Of a stretch of 37,929 nt of DNA, positions 37,648-37,929 are shown piece after piece. This stretch comes from Caldimicrobium thiodismutans (GTDB lineage: Bacteria > Desulfobacterota > Thermodesulfobacteria > Thermodesulfobacteriales > Thermodesulfobacteriaceae): the NCBI GenBank assembly GCA_002877875.1, contig PNIE01000029.1:1-37929 (forward strand). Reading direction: 5' to 3'. Position 1 is the first letter of the stretch. Each line of letters opens with the position of its first letter. The position numbers and the translations under genes are program-made. Below the pieces are notes generated by a model that saw only the letters and a program-made list of their open reading frames with translations, was not told the origin of the DNA and made no database searches.

Positions 37648-37929
37648 TTAATTCTCCTTATAAATAGGTTTAGAATTTTCCACCAAAAATTTCATTACTC
37701 TCTCAGCAAGCATCTTTGGTAAAATATTATAGTAAACAATACGGCTTGCTTCTTCAAGAGAAACTTGAAGCCCTCGCTGAATGGTCTCAATTTGTTTACG
37801 AATCTCTTCCTCTTCAATTTCAATGCCCTCTATTTCAGCTATTTTTTCAAGCAAAATCTCTTCTTTGGCCAGTTTCTGAGCAGAGGGATATAATCTTTCT
37901 TTCAATTTTTCAAAGGAAAGTTGCATTTT
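37648..37929 (-). CDS. tig: Trigger factor (3' end, runs off the window)
   Basis: About 94 C-terminal residues of a gene that continues beyond the right edge; the frame is open to the last base, so the Met at 37926 is internal. The segment (LKERLYPSAQKLAKEEILLEKIAEIEGIEIEEEEI, then a helical end) matches the C-terminal chaperone arm of trigger factor. In the family it binds ribosomes and shields nascent chains. The tig-clpP-clpX-lon order supports the call, although the ribosome-binding and isomerase domains are not in view. Confidence 0.85.
   Translation of the reverse strand, partial: KMQLSFEKLKERLYPSAQKLAKEEILLEKIAEIEGIEIEEEEIRKQIETIQRGLQVSLEEASRIVYYNILPKMLAERVMKFLVENSKPIYKEN

Overview
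The window is a gene-dense, AT-rich stretch of a Gram-negative, flagellated, anaerobic, probably thermophilic bacterium. The clues are a MlaEFD-type MCE lipid transporter (which needs an outer membrane), a flagellar operon driven by sigma-54 activators, a DksA/TraR zinc-finger protein, a DUF39 homocysteine-synthesis protein typical of strict anaerobes, a multiheme c-type cytochrome, and a tandem UvrA of about 1740 residues. Together they fit Thermodesulfobacteriota, perhaps a Thermodesulfobacterium/Caldimicrobium-like organism. That placement is inferred from gene content, not from a marker search. I see no insertion sequences, prophage, CRISPR array or rRNA.

Layout. 1-939 (+): the tail of purQ and a tatC. 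893-11870 (-): a flagellar operon read leftwards: a sigma-54 activator without a receiver domain, a secreted TPR protein, a second sigma-54 activator with a degenerate receiver, then flgB, flgC, fliE, fliF, fliG, fliH, fliI, fliJ and a MotE-like protein. It starts at a consensus promoter that gives an almost leaderless mRNA. 11935-16151 (-): ilvD, mlaE, mlaF and mlaD, tightly packed behind their own promoter. 16274-24070 (+): a Nfu-type Fe-S protein, rpoZ, dnaJ, moaC, a DksA/TraR-like gene and the giant uvrA. 24146-26017 (+): a CBS-domain gene and the DUF39 homocysteine gene, ending at a strong hairpin terminator. 26056-29974 (-): rimP-nusA-ylxR-epimerase-ispF, then slyD behind its own promoter and a long leader hairpin. 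29975-30379 is a gap without a convincing gene. 30380-31855 (+): tRNA-Asn and rho. 31901-33181 (-): a five-heme secreted cytochrome interrupted by one in-frame UGA. 33353-37929 (-): lon, clpX, clpP and the 3' end of tig, the usual proteostasis cluster.

The most interesting item is the cytochrome. The UGA sits inside the conserved C-terminal motif of this kind of multiheme cytochrome. The same frame stays open for another 118 codons, the downstream part has no ribosome-binding site of its own, and a short stem-loop with a G-containing loop lies 11 nt after the UGA, where a bacterial SECIS element should be. The best reading is one selenocysteine-containing cytochrome of 426 residues rather than two genes. 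Other points worth a second look are the receiver with Glu at the phospho-acceptor position, the missing insertion domain in the second half of UvrA, the operator-like palindrome over the flagellar promoter, the 53-nt hairpin leader of slyD, and the pairing of a free-standing CBS protein with the DUF39 protein.
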